Source: JBCCOW01 sp039025855
GTDB lineage: Bacteria; Planctomycetota; Phycisphaerae; Phycisphaerales; Phycisphaeraceae
Reading direction: 5' to 3'
DNA: 64,000 nt
NCBI GenBank assembly: GCA_039025855.1
Contig: JBCCNL010000002.1
Span: 136,227-200,226 of the forward strand
Within the stretch, counting starts at the first letter, position 1. Each line of letters opens with the position of its first letter. The translations under genes were made by a program, and so were the position numbers. The notes beneath the pieces were generated by a model, which was not told the origin of the DNA, did not search any database, and worked only from the letters and a program-made list of their open reading frames with translations. Positions 8,365 to 18,000 of the stretch are shown in pieces.

Positions 8365-9660
8365 TCAGCCGGGAGCATACGCGACTTCGTCGGTGATCCA
8401 CGCCGAGCGATCGGGTTCGTCGATGCGCTCCGGCGCTCGATCAAACTCCAGACGGAGAACAGGCTGGATCGGGACGGGCGGCTTGTCGGGGAGGCCACGG
8501 ACCACAAACCCGCCGTTGGATCCAGCCGCAATCTCCAGCGGCCCGTCGTACCCCATCAGCGTGGCCTTCACGGGCATCGGGCGTAGCAGCGGCACGGGGA
8601 TTTCCGTGCTGTAGCGGAACAGACTGATGTAGACCGTCAGGCCTTTGCGTGTGTAAGCACCCTGCCAATGCCGGGTGTAATCCGGGAAGTGGCGTCGCGA
8701 CCCGTAGACAGCCTCGCCGTGCAGCCGCAACCATCGGCCAATCTCGCGCAACGGCCTGGCGTCAGACTCGTCCACCGACCCATCCGGGCGCGGCCCGATG
8801 TTGAGCAGGAAGTTCCCCTCGCCGCTCGCCGCCAGCACCAGGTTCTGTAAGAGCTGCGCCGTCGTCTTGCGGTTCGCCGCGTGGCTGGCCCAGCCCCAGG
8901 CCTCGGCATCACCGATCGTCATGCACGACTCCCAGCCCCGACCCGGCTCCGACGCGGTCACGTGCTGCTCGGGTGTGTCCAGGTCAGCGGCGATGCCCAG
9001 CCGATTGTTCACGAGGATGTTCGGCTGCAACGCATAGATCGTCTCAAGCAGCTCACGCCCGCGCCAGAACTCACCACACGACGCCAGACCCAACGCTTCA
9101 GGCTTCGTCTGGCCCAAACCGATCCATTCGCCGTCGAACCAGAGCAGATCGATGGGGCCATAGTTGCTCAACAGCTCACGCGTCTGGCGATGCAGCTCAT
9201 CGACCAACGCCTTGCGCGACTCGGGGTATCGCGCTGGCTCGAAGTACCCCGGATGGTTCCAGTCGAAATTGCTGATGTACAAACCCACACGCAGCCCGCG
9301 CTTCCGACACCCCTCAACAAACTCCGCAACCAGGTCTCGACCGCCCAAGACGCTCGGGAGCGAGAACGCCGTTGTCTCGGTATCGAACAAGCAGAACCCG
9401 TCGTGGTGCTTAGTCGTCAACACCGCATATTTCATGCCGGCCTCCACCGCGAGGTCGAGCCACTGATCCACGCAATCACGACGCGGCCGAAACGCCTCCG
9501 CGAGCTTTCGGTAGCGGATCTTGGGGATCCGTTCCTGGTACTGCACCCACTCGCCACGCCCCAGCATGGCGTAAAGCCCGTAATGGATGAACATGCCGAA
9601 ACGCGCTTGGTGGAACCACACCGTGTCGCGGGGAGCAGGTCGGGTCTGAGCGTCGAGCAT
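8365..9660 (-). CDS. Alpha-L-fucosidase, glycoside hydrolase family 29
   Basis: 431 aa. The GH29 barrel begins with WFHQARFGMFIHYGLYAMLG and contains TTKHHDGFCLFDT and LLWFDGEW, in which Asp176 is the expected catalytic nucleophile. The later segment LAASGEGNFLLNIGPRPDGS is also typical. A C-terminal beta-sandwich follows. No signal peptide is visible after the ATG at 9660, so it may act on imported oligosaccharides, or export is non-classical. It lies between the SGNH esterase and a sulfatase, which together fit breakdown of a sulfated, possibly acetylated fucose polymer. Confidence 0.93.
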   Translation of the reverse strand: MLDAQTRPAPRDTVWFHQARFGMFIHYGLYAMLGRGEWVQYQERIPKIRYRKLAEAFRPRRDCVDQWLDLAVEAGMKYAVLTTKHHDGFCLFDTETTAFSLPSVLGGRDLVAEFVEGCRKRGLRVGLYISNFDWNHPGYFEPARYPESRKALVDELHRQTRELLSNYGPIDLLWFDGEWIGLGQTKPEALGLASCGEFWRGRELLETIYALQPNILVNNRLGIAADLDTPEQHVTASEPGRGWESCMTIGDAEAWGWASHAANRKTTAQLLQNLVLAASGEGNFLLNIGPRPDGSVDESDARPLREIGRWLRLHGEAVYGSRRHFPDYTRHWQGAYTRKGLTVYISLFRYSTEIPVPLLRPMPVKATLMGYDGPLEIAAGSNGGFVVRGLPDKPPVPIQPVLRLEFDRAPERIDEPDRSAWITDEVAYAPG

Positions 9661-9781
9661 GGGTTGGTCCGGTCCGGTGGGTGAAAGGGATCGAGAAGGC
9701 GTGGCGTAAGCCGGATCGCACTGGAAGACGCAGCAGGAAGGTCCGGCCACGCCCGCTGCGTCCCAGCGCGTCGGGCCCGGG

Positions 9782-11215
9782 TCAGGCGGTCAGTGGATCA
9801 GCAGCGAGGTTTGGCTCAAACGGCGTGTCGCCGATCCGGGCCTGCAACGCGTCGAGGCGTTGGCGTAGGTCAGCGGTGAGGGCTTCAGTACCCGGGCTGC
9901 CGTAGAGATTGGTGAGTTCATACGGGTCGACGGCCAGGTCGTAGAGTTCCCAGTAGGGCTCCGTGGGCGGGCCGTTCGCACCGGCTTGGTTGAGCGGGTG
10001 GCCGTAGTAGTGGATCAGCTTGTGCGACGCGGTCCGGATGCCGTAGTGGGCACAGACGTTGTGGGGGATGTCCTGATGCATCCAGTAACGGTGGTACACG
10101 GCGTCCTGCCAGTTGTGCGGGACCTCACCCTCGAGCACCGGGCGGAGGCTGTAGCCCTGATAGTGGTCCGGGATCGGCAGCCCGGCGAAGTCGAGGAAGG
10201 TCGGCGCGAAGTCGACGTTGCTGGCCATCGCGTGGGTCGTGTGGCCCGGCCGGATCGTACGCGGGAATCGCACCAGCATGGGCATGCGGAACGACTCTTC
10301 ATACATAAAACGTTTGTCAAACCAGCCGTGCTCACCCAGGAAGAAGCCCTGGTCCGAGCTATAAACGACAAGCGTGTTATCCGCGATCCCGTGGTCGTCG
10401 AGTGTATCGAGGAGCCGACCCACGCTCTCGTCGACCGACAGCACGCACCCGAGATAGTCCTGCAGATATCGGCGGTAGGCCCACTGCTTGTACGCCGCAG
10501 GTTCGAGGCCGGGCGGCGGATCCACTTTGAGATCACGCGGCTTGAAGTCGCGATCGATCCGCATGCGTGCGGCGGCGGCGGCGGGACGGCCCGCGTAGTC
10601 GTCATCGAACGAGGCCGGCTCCGGAAACTCGGCGTCGTCGAAAGCATGCCGGTGTCGCGGGGCCGGCTCCCACGGGCGGTGCGGGGCTTTGTGGTGACAC
10701 AACAGCACGAACGGCTTGCTGCGGTCGCGCCGCTCCAGCCAATCCACACAGCGATCGGTCAGCAGGTCGGTCACGTAGCCGGTCTCGCGGTGTTCGCCCG
10801 CCGCGGTGAGGAACGTCGGGTCGTGATAGTCGCCCTGGCCGGGCAGCACGGCCCAGTCGTCGAAGTCGACGGGATCGTGGGCGGGGCCGTGCCCGAGGTG
10901 CCACTTACCGAAGAGCGCGGTCTGATATCCGGCCGACCGGAGTGCACGGACGAACGTCGGCTGGCGATTATCGAGGTGGGTCGAGAGGGTGGTGACGCCG
11001 TTGACGTGGTTGTACGTGCCGGTCAACACGCAGGCCCGGCTGGGTCCGCAGATGGCGTTGGTGCAGTAGGTGGCGTCAAGCCGGGCGCCCTCGTCGGCCA
11101 AGCGATCGAGGTTCGGGGTGTGGATCAGGGTCGAGCCATACGCGCTGATTGCTGACGCAGCGTGATCATCCGTAAAGACCATCAGGATATTGGGTTGCTG
11201 CGATTCGGAGTTCAT
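9782..11215 (-). CDS. Type I sulfatase (alkaline phosphatase superfamily)
   Basis: 477 aa. The N-terminal metal site reads PNILMVFTDDHA and the formylglycine signature is C-G-P-S-R with Cys56, so it needs maturation by a formylglycine-generating enzyme or anSME not seen in this window. Other conserved parts are GKWHLGH and YSSDQGFFLGEHGWFDKR. No signal peptide is apparent. It is the first gene of the minus-strand unit with GH29 and the SGNH esterase, and diverges from the LacI gene. It should remove sulfate from a carbohydrate, probably fucose units; the S1 subfamily cannot be assigned by eye. Confidence 0.92.
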   Translation of the reverse strand: MNSESQQPNILMVFTDDHAASAISAYGSTLIHTPNLDRLADEGARLDATYCTNAICGPSRACVLTGTYNHVNGVTTLSTHLDNRQPTFVRALRSAGYQTALFGKWHLGHGPAHDPVDFDDWAVLPGQGDYHDPTFLTAAGEHRETGYVTDLLTDRCVDWLERRDRSKPFVLLCHHKAPHRPWEPAPRHRHAFDDAEFPEPASFDDDYAGRPAAAAARMRIDRDFKPRDLKVDPPPGLEPAAYKQWAYRRYLQDYLGCVLSVDESVGRLLDTLDDHGIADNTLVVYSSDQGFFLGEHGWFDKRFMYEESFRMPMLVRFPRTIRPGHTTHAMASNVDFAPTFLDFAGLPIPDHYQGYSLRPVLEGEVPHNWQDAVYHRYWMHQDIPHNVCAHYGIRTASHKLIHYYGHPLNQAGANGPPTEPYWELYDLAVDPYELTNLYGSPGTEALTADLRQRLDALQARIGDTPFEPNLAADPLTA

Positions 11216-11287
11216 GAGAGACGGAGTTTAGCGGGGGAGTAGATCACGGATGAGGCGTCGGTGCGGAGGCGGACAAACGAACGGGAG

Positions 11288-11315
11288 TTGACATGGGGTC
11301 GGCAGGAATTATACT
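11288..11315 (+). promoter_or_regulatory. Sigma70-like promoter of LacI module 1
   Basis: TTGACA at 11288-11293 and TATACT at 11310-11315 are separated by 16 bp, a near-consensus housekeeping promoter pointing at the LacI gene and the genes behind it. Such a match is rare in this GC-rich window. Confidence 0.75.
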
Positions 11316-11341
11316 GCACTCGGATTCATTTGCACTCGAGT
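11315..11341 (+). promoter_or_regulatory. Direct repeats and palindrome, candidate LacI operator
   Basis: TGCACTCG occurs twice, at 11315-11322 and 11331-11338, 16 bp apart, directly after the -10 box. The second copy extends into the 8-bp palindrome ACTCGAGT (11334-11341) with a central CG, as in many LacI-family operators. Binding here would block transcription start and allow autorepression. Confidence 0.45.
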
Positions 11342-11386
11342 TCTACTCTTTTTCAGGCCAGACCCGCCCACCCCGCAGAACCGCCC

Positions 11387-12400
11387 ATGGTCACCGTCTA
11401 CGACATCGCGAAAGCCGCCGACGTCTCTTATTCGACGGCCACGCGGGTGCTCAATGGCAAGGCCGACTACGTCCGGCCCACCTTCATCAAGCGGGCCGAA
11501 CGCATCCGAAAGATCGCGCTCAAGATGGGCTACCGCCCCAACGCCGCCGCCCGCGCCACCTCCTCCGGCAGGTTCAATGCCATCGGGGTCGTTGTCCGCC
11601 GTAGAGACAAGATCGGCTTCGGGCCGCACCCCTCTTACATCCGCGGCATCAACCGCGTCCTTGATGACGCGGGCAACAACCTTGTCATGGCCCCTGTCGA
11701 TCCCCAGGCGGTCACGGACGAGCAAGCCCCCCGCATCCTTCAGGAATCCATGGTCGATGGCCTGATCATCGGCGACGACGACCTGCTCGGCGAGCAGGCC
11801 CACGCCACCCTCGAGGGGCTGCACATCCCGTCGATCTGGATCAACACCAAGCGGGATCAAAACGCCGTCTACCCCGACGAGTTTGGCGGCTCGCAGGTCC
11901 TCACCAAGCACCTGCTCGAACTCGGTCACCGACGCATCGCCTTCTGTGGATCACCCAGCAGCGACCACTACAGCAGCACCGACCGCGCCGCCGGCTACAC
12001 CGCCGCGATGCGGGACGCCGGGCTCACACCTCATCCCCTGGTCTGGGCCAACAAACCGCGTGAGCGTTTAGCCCGCATCGAAGCGGCCATGGCGACCGAC
12101 GACCGCCCCACCGCCTGGCTCGCGATCGATGCCGCTTACGAGCCCGTCCTGATTGCCGCCGCCAAGCAAGGCCTCGCCGTCCCGGAAGACATGTCGCTCC
12201 TGGCCATGGGGCACGGCCAGGCGATGCATAGCTGCCACGTCGATACCTACGAGATTCCTTGTTACTGGGTCGGCTACCACGCCGCCGAGATGCTCTTCAA
12301 GCGGATCAATGACCCGGACAGCGCCGACCTGCCCGCGTTGCCTGTCGCTTACGACAAATACATCCCTGGCGACACGCTCGCTCAACATGTTTCCGGCTAA
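11387..12400 (+). CDS. LacI family transcriptional regulator (module 1)
   Basis: 337 aa from ATG at 11387, where the protein begins with VTVYDIAKAADVSYSTATRVLNG, the LacI HTH and hinge-proximal region; the longer frame upstream is not needed. RPNAAARA closes the DNA-binding domain. The remainder is a periplasmic-binding-like sugar sensor with GVVVRRRD, GLIIGDDD and HRRIAFCGSPSSDHYSSTDRAAGY segments. It lies 56 bp upstream of a PEP-CTERM gene and diverges from the sulfatase/fucosidase unit, so it may control both directions. The likely effector is a fucose-containing sugar (inference). Confidence 0.9.
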   Translation: MVTVYDIAKAADVSYSTATRVLNGKADYVRPTFIKRAERIRKIALKMGYRPNAAARATSSGRFNAIGVVVRRRDKIGFGPHPSYIRGINRVLDDAGNNLVMAPVDPQAVTDEQAPRILQESMVDGLIIGDDDLLGEQAHATLEGLHIPSIWINTKRDQNAVYPDEFGGSQVLTKHLLELGHRRIAFCGSPSSDHYSSTDRAAGYTAAMRDAGLTPHPLVWANKPRERLARIEAAMATDDRPTAWLAIDAAYEPVLIAAAKQGLAVPEDMSLLAMGHGQAMHSCHVDTYEIPCYWVGYHAAEMLFKRINDPDSADLPALPVAYDKYIPGDTLAQHVSG

Positions 12401-12456
12401 CTCATCGGCGCTGTGCCGAACGCCAACCGCTTCACTCACCTAGGAGGTTACGTCTG

Positions 12457-13266
12457 ATGAATCTGAAACTCTTTGGAATGTTCTCGGGTGCCATGCTCGG
12501 TACTGCTTGCATGGCACCATCCATCAATGCCGAAACGATCGTCGACTTCGACGGCAACACCGCTTACACCGGCTCGTTCAACAGCCTCGGTTCCCTCGGT
12601 GGCAGCAGCTTCGGCACCGCCTTCGACGACACCAATCCGCAGGTCAGCGGCGCAACCGGTACCAGCTCGACCTGGTACGGCGGCATGGTGCACACCAACG
12701 GCAACGGCGGTGCGTACAACTACCAGGCATCCAATATCGGTACCTCTAGCGGGATCCACCACCGCCTCAACGGTGCGGGCTCGGGCACGGCGACCGCTCT
12801 CGCCTATTGGCAGGTCGCCGACTTCCTCAACGGAGGTGTCCCCGTCGTTCTTGATACCGACTCCGAATTTAGAATCGGCCTGGACAGCCTCAACTCCAAT
12901 ACCCATACCTTGATCGTGGGCTGGGTGATCGAAACCACCAGTGGCTTCTTCATCTCAGACTTTGCGGGTTTTCTCAATGCGGGTGGCAATGGGACGTTCA
13001 CGGACGACGACCTCTCGGACAACGTCTGGCGTGACTACGATCCGGCGACAAGCCTGTCGGCCGTAGGTAGTATCGCGGCGCCCGACCTCGGTGACGTCAT
13101 CGGTGTCGGCTACCGCCTGAACACATCGACCGATAGCGGTACGTTGAACTTCCGCAGCCGTGTGGGCGAGTTCGAGGTCATTGCCAACCCGATCCCCGAG
13201 CCCGGCTCGCTGCTGCTCGCCGGTGCCGGCGGCCTCATGCTGCTCGTCCGCCGCCGACGCGGCTAA
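12457..13266 (+). CDS. PEP-CTERM sorted surface protein (module 1)
   Basis: 269 aa with an N-terminal signal peptide (hydrophobic core around residues 8-22, ending near INAET) and a C-terminal PEP-CTERM tail: IPEPGSLLLAGAGG, a short membrane segment and the Arg-rich end VRRRRG. The body is Gly/Ser/Thr/Asn-rich beta-sheet-like sequence without a recognised catalytic motif. A perfect AGGAGG at 12442-12447 sits nine bases before the ATG, marking strong translation. PEP-CTERM proteins are processed by an exosortase and delivered to the surface or matrix; no exosortase gene is in this window. It may bind or display polysaccharide at the cell surface. Confidence 0.9.
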   Translation: MNLKLFGMFSGAMLGTACMAPSINAETIVDFDGNTAYTGSFNSLGSLGGSSFGTAFDDTNPQVSGATGTSSTWYGGMVHTNGNGGAYNYQASNIGTSSGIHHRLNGAGSGTATALAYWQVADFLNGGVPVVLDTDSEFRIGLDSLNSNTHTLIVGWVIETTSGFFISDFAGFLNAGGNGTFTDDDLSDNVWRDYDPATSLSAVGSIAAPDLGDVIGVGYRLNTSTDSGTLNFRSRVGEFEVIANPIPEPGSLLLAGAGGLMLLVRRRRG

Positions 13267-13281
13267 ACCCATGTCCTCCTC

Positions 13282-13319
13282 GTCCCGCCCCCTTAACCGG
13301 GGACGGGGCATTTCGTTTT
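13282..13319 (+). terminator. Hairpin with T-rich tail between PEP-CTERM and prepilin genes
   Basis: GTCCCGCCCCC and GGGGACGGGG form a GC-rich stem with one bulge, followed by the T-rich run TTTCGTTTT. It lies within the module, so it would act as a partial terminator or as a 3' stabiliser that lets the surface protein be made in excess of downstream genes. The T-run is interrupted, so efficiency is uncertain. Confidence 0.5.
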
Positions 13320-13354
13320 GCTCTCCGGTTCTCTCGCCCTTTCGGAGTTGTCTC

Positions 13355-14188
13355 ATGCACCGCACCCGTGGCTTCACGCTCATCGAACTGCTGGTCGTCA
13401 TCTCCATCATCGCCCTGCTGATCGGCATCCTGCTCCCCGTGCTGACCTCAGCACGCGAAGCGGCCCGCTCGGCCAACTGCTTGTCCAACCTGCGTCAGAT
13501 CGGCGTGGGGACCGGCATCTACACCAATGAAAACGACTACCTGCCTTTCGGCTTTTACAACGATGCTGCGAACCCCGGTCCGGATAGCAGTACGTCTTGG
13601 AACCGGCTGATCCGTAACGCCTTTGGAAACTCCGGTGTCACGATCACGGAGACCGCAGGCTTGCCGGACAGCGAGTGGGATATGTTCAAATGCCCATCGG
13701 CCACCTACGAGACGGGCGAGACCCACTTTTCAGCAAGCCCAGGCGTTTTTATTGATGCGAACCAAAACGGGTATCCGCCGGTCAGCCTCGAACAAATCAT
13801 CAGGAACAGCGAGATTGTTTCCGTATTTGATGCCTCACAGCGCGATATTGCTTCTTCCAATGGCGCGGCTGACGCACTTGCATTCAACTTGAACAGAAGG
13901 GCACTTAGTGATATCCCCAGCAACCCCAACAGCATCCGTCCGTTCTACCCGAGCGGAGGGGCTTTCTGGGACACAGTGTTGTTCGAAACCGGGATAAACC
14001 GCGGCTTTGATACGGACATGGAACCCGGCGGCGATCCAAACTGGGCTGGGCGTGCGAATTTCCGTTGGAGGCACTCTGACGTGGTCGCCAACTTTCTCTT
14101 TCTCGATGGCCACGCTCAAAGCAACAAGCCCGGCGAATTACTCGCCAAACAGTTCGCAAGGGATAAAGAAGGTTTGCAGACGCCATGA
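13355..14188 (+). CDS. Prepilin-like (type II secretion) H-X9-DG protein (module 1)
   Basis: 277 aa. The N-terminus is a class III prepilin signal with RGFTLIELLVVISIIALL then GILLPVL, so a prepilin peptidase would cleave before Phe. Near the C-terminus, RHSDVVANFLFLDGHA resembles the H-X9-DG processing-associated box of planctomycetal pseudopilins, here with ten residues between His and Asp. ATG at 13355 is chosen because the signal starts there. These proteins are very numerous in planctomycetes and are thought to assemble pilus-like or secretion structures; a role in polysaccharide handling is inferred only from context. Confidence 0.9.
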   Translation: MHRTRGFTLIELLVVISIIALLIGILLPVLTSAREAARSANCLSNLRQIGVGTGIYTNENDYLPFGFYNDAANPGPDSSTSWNRLIRNAFGNSGVTITETAGLPDSEWDMFKCPSATYETGETHFSASPGVFIDANQNGYPPVSLEQIIRNSEIVSVFDASQRDIASSNGAADALAFNLNRRALSDIPSNPNSIRPFYPSGGAFWDTVLFETGINRGFDTDMEPGGDPNWAGRANFRWRHSDVVANFLFLDGHAQSNKPGELLAKQFARDKEGLQTP

Positions 14189-14305
14189 CCTCCATCGGTG
14201 GTCTAATCCGCACACAACCGCTTTACAGACGGTCGAACCACATTAAGTACGACTAGGCCGTTCTCCCACTTCTTGCTTTATCGTCTTTATTTGGAGACAT
14301 TCAAG

Positions 14306-14953
14306 ATGCTATATCAATATATCCGTCGGGTCTGTGCTGGGGCCGCCGTACTTCTCGGTCTGATTACAGGCCATTCGCTTTCGGCCGATCCCGTCGAAGC
14401 CGAGTTGGTGATGCAAGGGCGGTCTCAGGGTGACGGGCAGGGCAAGGCCATCCCGCACCAGGCACAAGTGGGCAAAGCCAACGTGGGCTACAACGCCAAG
14501 CAAGGCTTCGCGTTCCGGAGCTTCATCGTGTTCGACCTCAGCGCCAACCTGGTCGACATGGAAGAGGGGAAGAAGGTCGAGCTGGTGACGGGCTACAACT
14601 GGGGGGGTACCGGCTCGGACGCGGGCTGGGAGTTTGTCTGCCTTGGGGCCTTCGACGACGCCGACCTGACCAACAAGACCGTGATGGGCTGGGGCGAACC
14701 CGACGGGAACCGTTATGCCAAGCCCGCCCCCGTGGTTGGCAAGGCCGATCCGTCGCAAGGCGCAACGAGCTATGGCGTGGAGGGCTTGCTCACCCTCGAT
14801 GTAACCGAGTCCGCGCTCAAGAGCGGGGTCAGCGTCGAGAAGCCGTTCCTCTGGTTTCGGGTGCAAGCCGCGCAGACCGATGAGCCGGAGAGTTGGGGCG
14901 GGCTTTCGGTCGGTCCGGAACGCACCAAGCTTCTGATCCACGTCGACGAGTAG
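14306..14953 (+). CDS. Secreted beta-sandwich protein, DNRLRE/CBM96-like (tentative)
   Basis: 215 aa from ATG at 14306, which has GGAG nine bases upstream. A signal peptide (about residues 1-27, ending HSLSADP) is followed by a single beta-rich domain containing FRSFIVFDLSANL and a late GGLSVGPERTKLLI segment. The phrase SFIVFDLS resembles DNRLRE/CBM96-type modules that bind polysaccharide, but the match is by eye only. It lies between the prepilin-like gene and the GH2-like giant. A carbohydrate-binding helper role is plausible; it could also be a structural surface protein. Confidence 0.65.
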   Translation: MLYQYIRRVCAGAAVLLGLITGHSLSADPVEAELVMQGRSQGDGQGKAIPHQAQVGKANVGYNAKQGFAFRSFIVFDLSANLVDMEEGKKVELVTGYNWGGTGSDAGWEFVCLGAFDDADLTNKTVMGWGEPDGNRYAKPAPVVGKADPSQGATSYGVEGLLTLDVTESALKSGVSVEKPFLWFRVQAAQTDEPESWGGLSVGPERTKLLIHVDE

Positions 14954-15041
14954 GTTGCCCTGCACGTCCTGTGCAAGGCTATCAAAGCACCCACCTAAAG
15001 TTTTTAATCATCAACACCTTCCTTCGAGCTGTGAGTCCGTC

Positions 15042-18000
15042 ATGCTAAATAACCTCCGATCGAAACATTGCTGTCGTCCGCGTGTCCAGAGCCTTAAGGC
15101 TGGGCTGCCTCTTCTGGTGTGGGCGGCTTCCCTTGCGTTTCCGGGCAGTCTTTCGGCTCAGCCGGAATATGTGACGCCGAAGACCACCATCGTGGGGGAA
15201 CGTGACTCACGGTTACTCGACGGGGTGTGGGCGTTCATGCCGGGCACGCCGGACGGCGAGCGACCCGATGAAGCGGGCAATACTTGGGGCAAGATCGGGG
15301 TGCCGGGGTCGTGGAAGTCCAACGGCTGGCCGCAGGTGCCGTTGGCCTTGAAGGAGGCGGGGCTCGGACGGGGGTGGTCGGAGTATTCGGGGGGGAATAA
15401 GGACCCGTTGTCTCGGGGCTGGTACCGGCGGTCTTTGGAGGTGCCTGCGGGCTGGGACGGCCGAGCGATCTTGCTGTCGTTCGAACGGTTGAGCACGACC
15501 GCGACGGTGTTCATCGACGGCCGTGAGGTGGGCCGGGTCGATTGGCCGCGGGGCGAGCTGCGTATCAATGACGCGGTGACGGCGGGCCAGACCCATGAGC
15601 TGTTAATCCGTGTCGATGTCGACCTAACCGATGTCGAGTCGGTGCAGGACATGATCCTCGACGCCGCCAAGGATGTGGCCGAGGGCGCGCAGGCGGCGGG
15701 GCTGATCGGGAAGGTGGTCCTGCGGAGCGAGCCGATAGGCCCACACGTCGACCGGGTGTTTGTGAAGACCGAGGTTGAGGCCAAGCGGGTGACGCTGGAG
15801 ATCGATCTGGCGGGGCTGGAGTCCAAGCAGCCGGTGCGGGTGGTGGCGCGGATGCTGGATCACGACGGCAAGGTGGAGCGGACCTTTGAGGCGACTGGTG
15901 AGGCGGACCCCGCGTCGTCGCCGCCCTTGTCGGTGTCGTTCGGCTGGGCGGACCCCCGCCTCTGGGACGTGGGACAGCCCGAGTTGTATGTGCTGGACCT
16001 AACCACGTCCTCGGCGACGGGTAACTCGGATACCGCCTGGGAAGACCGGGTGCAGCAGCGGTTCGGGTTCCGCGAGTTCAAGATCGAGGGCCGGGGCTTT
16101 GTGCTCAACGGAGTCCCGATCCGTCTCCGGCCGATGGAGACCAGTTCGACACTGACCTCTGAAGAGGCGACGCAGGTCATCACGCTCGCGCAGAAAGCGG
16201 GTTTCAACCAGGTCCAGCCGTGGCCTGGGAAGACTAGCCGGGGCATGATGGCGGCGAAGACGCACCTGCTGCGGCAAGCGGATGAACGGGGGATCCTCAC
16301 CACCGCGGTGGTCCCGGACATGCGGGACTACATCGGGGTCGACGGGAAGCGTTGGTTCCAGAACGACAACGCGGCGTCGTTCCGCCGTGTGGCCAAGGTC
16401 GATGTGCCGCCGCTCCGGAACTACCCATCGGTGGTCACGCTGGTGACCACGCCCAACTTCCTGGGTCACGCCCAGGACCAGAACCCACTGACGATCGGGC
16501 GTTACGAGGGCGGGGAGTCGAAGAAGGCCTGGGAAGACCGGCTGCCCGGTGCGCAAGAGGGCGTTGCGATCCTCAAGAGCCTTGACCCGACGCGCCCGGT
16601 GATGCTGCACAACGGCTCGTATGTGGGAGACATCTACTCGGTGAACTTCTATCTGAACTGGACGCCGTTGGAAGAGCGTCGCCGATGGTTCACCCACTTC
16701 AATGAGCAGGGCGAGATGCCGGTGCTGACGGTGGAGACCGGGTTCCCGTTCTTCGCGTCGCTGATGCGGGGGCGTTCGGGCTACGGCCACGCCACGACGA
16801 CCGAGCCGTTCGTGACCGAGTTCTTGGCCGAGTACCTGGGGCCCGCGGCCTACACCCGCGAGAGCCAGGAGCTGCGGGACATGCTCGTCGAGCGGTTCCG
16901 TCACACCGACCGCTACGCCAGCATGCACAACTGGCCGGTGATCATGGAGTACGTGCCGTGGGAAGACATCAAGCGGCTGCACATCCGGGACAGCCTTCCG
17001 GCTTGGCGTCTCGCCGGGCCGACCGCGGGCGCTATCCCGTGGAACATGCGGACCATCGAGGTCGATCACGAGTGGACCGCGAAGGACCACGAGTGGGCGG
17101 CGTACAACCAAGACAGGCTAGCATTCGTCGCCGGGTCCACGGAAGACGTCTTCGAGCAGAGCCAACGCTTCGAGCTCGGGGCGGCCGTGGACAAGCAGGC
17201 GGCGGTGGTCAACGACGGCCGAGCCCCGGTCGAGTACGCCGGAGAATGGACGGCGACATTGGATGGCCAACCCGTTGCCTCGGGGCGTGTCTCGGGCCGG
17301 GTCGAACCCGCGACGCATGGCCTAACGCCGATCGCGTTCAACCTGCCCAGCGCCGCGTCGATCCCCGAAGCCGGTCACCTGGAAGGGCAGATCGCGCTGA
17401 AGGTCACCGTGGGTGAAGACGCCTTCGAAGACCGTTTCGCGTTCCGTGTTTTCGCTTCGCTCGAAGCGCCGGCGGCAGATGCGGCCACGGTGGCGATTCT
17501 TGACCCCGTCGGCAAGACCACCGAAGCCCTGCAGGCGATCGGGCTCAGCGCAACCGGTTGGTCGGCGGGTCAGGAGCCGAGCGTGCTGCTGGTCGGCCGA
17601 GACGCGATGCAGACCCTGACACCAGAGACGCTGGCGGAGGTTGAGGCCTACGTCCGCGGCGGCGGCACGGCCGTGGTCATGCCGCAGCAGGCCGAGTTCT
17701 ACACCGACCGGCTGAACCTGCGGGTCTCGGAGCAGATCGCTCGTCAGATGTACCCGCTGCCGCACGGCCACCGCCTGACCGAAGGGCTGGATGCCACCGA
17801 CCTGCACCGGTTCAACGGCGTCAGCTCGCTGCTGTCCCACCACCGCGAGTTCATCTACAACTGGCGTAAACAGAAGTTCCCAGACGGTGCGCACTACCCG
17901 CCCTACGGCTGGCGCTGGGGCGGGCACCACGGCGTCTCGAGCATCCCGCTTGAGGTCCCGCACCGCAGCGCCGCAACCCCCGCGATGGTTGGTGGTTTCG

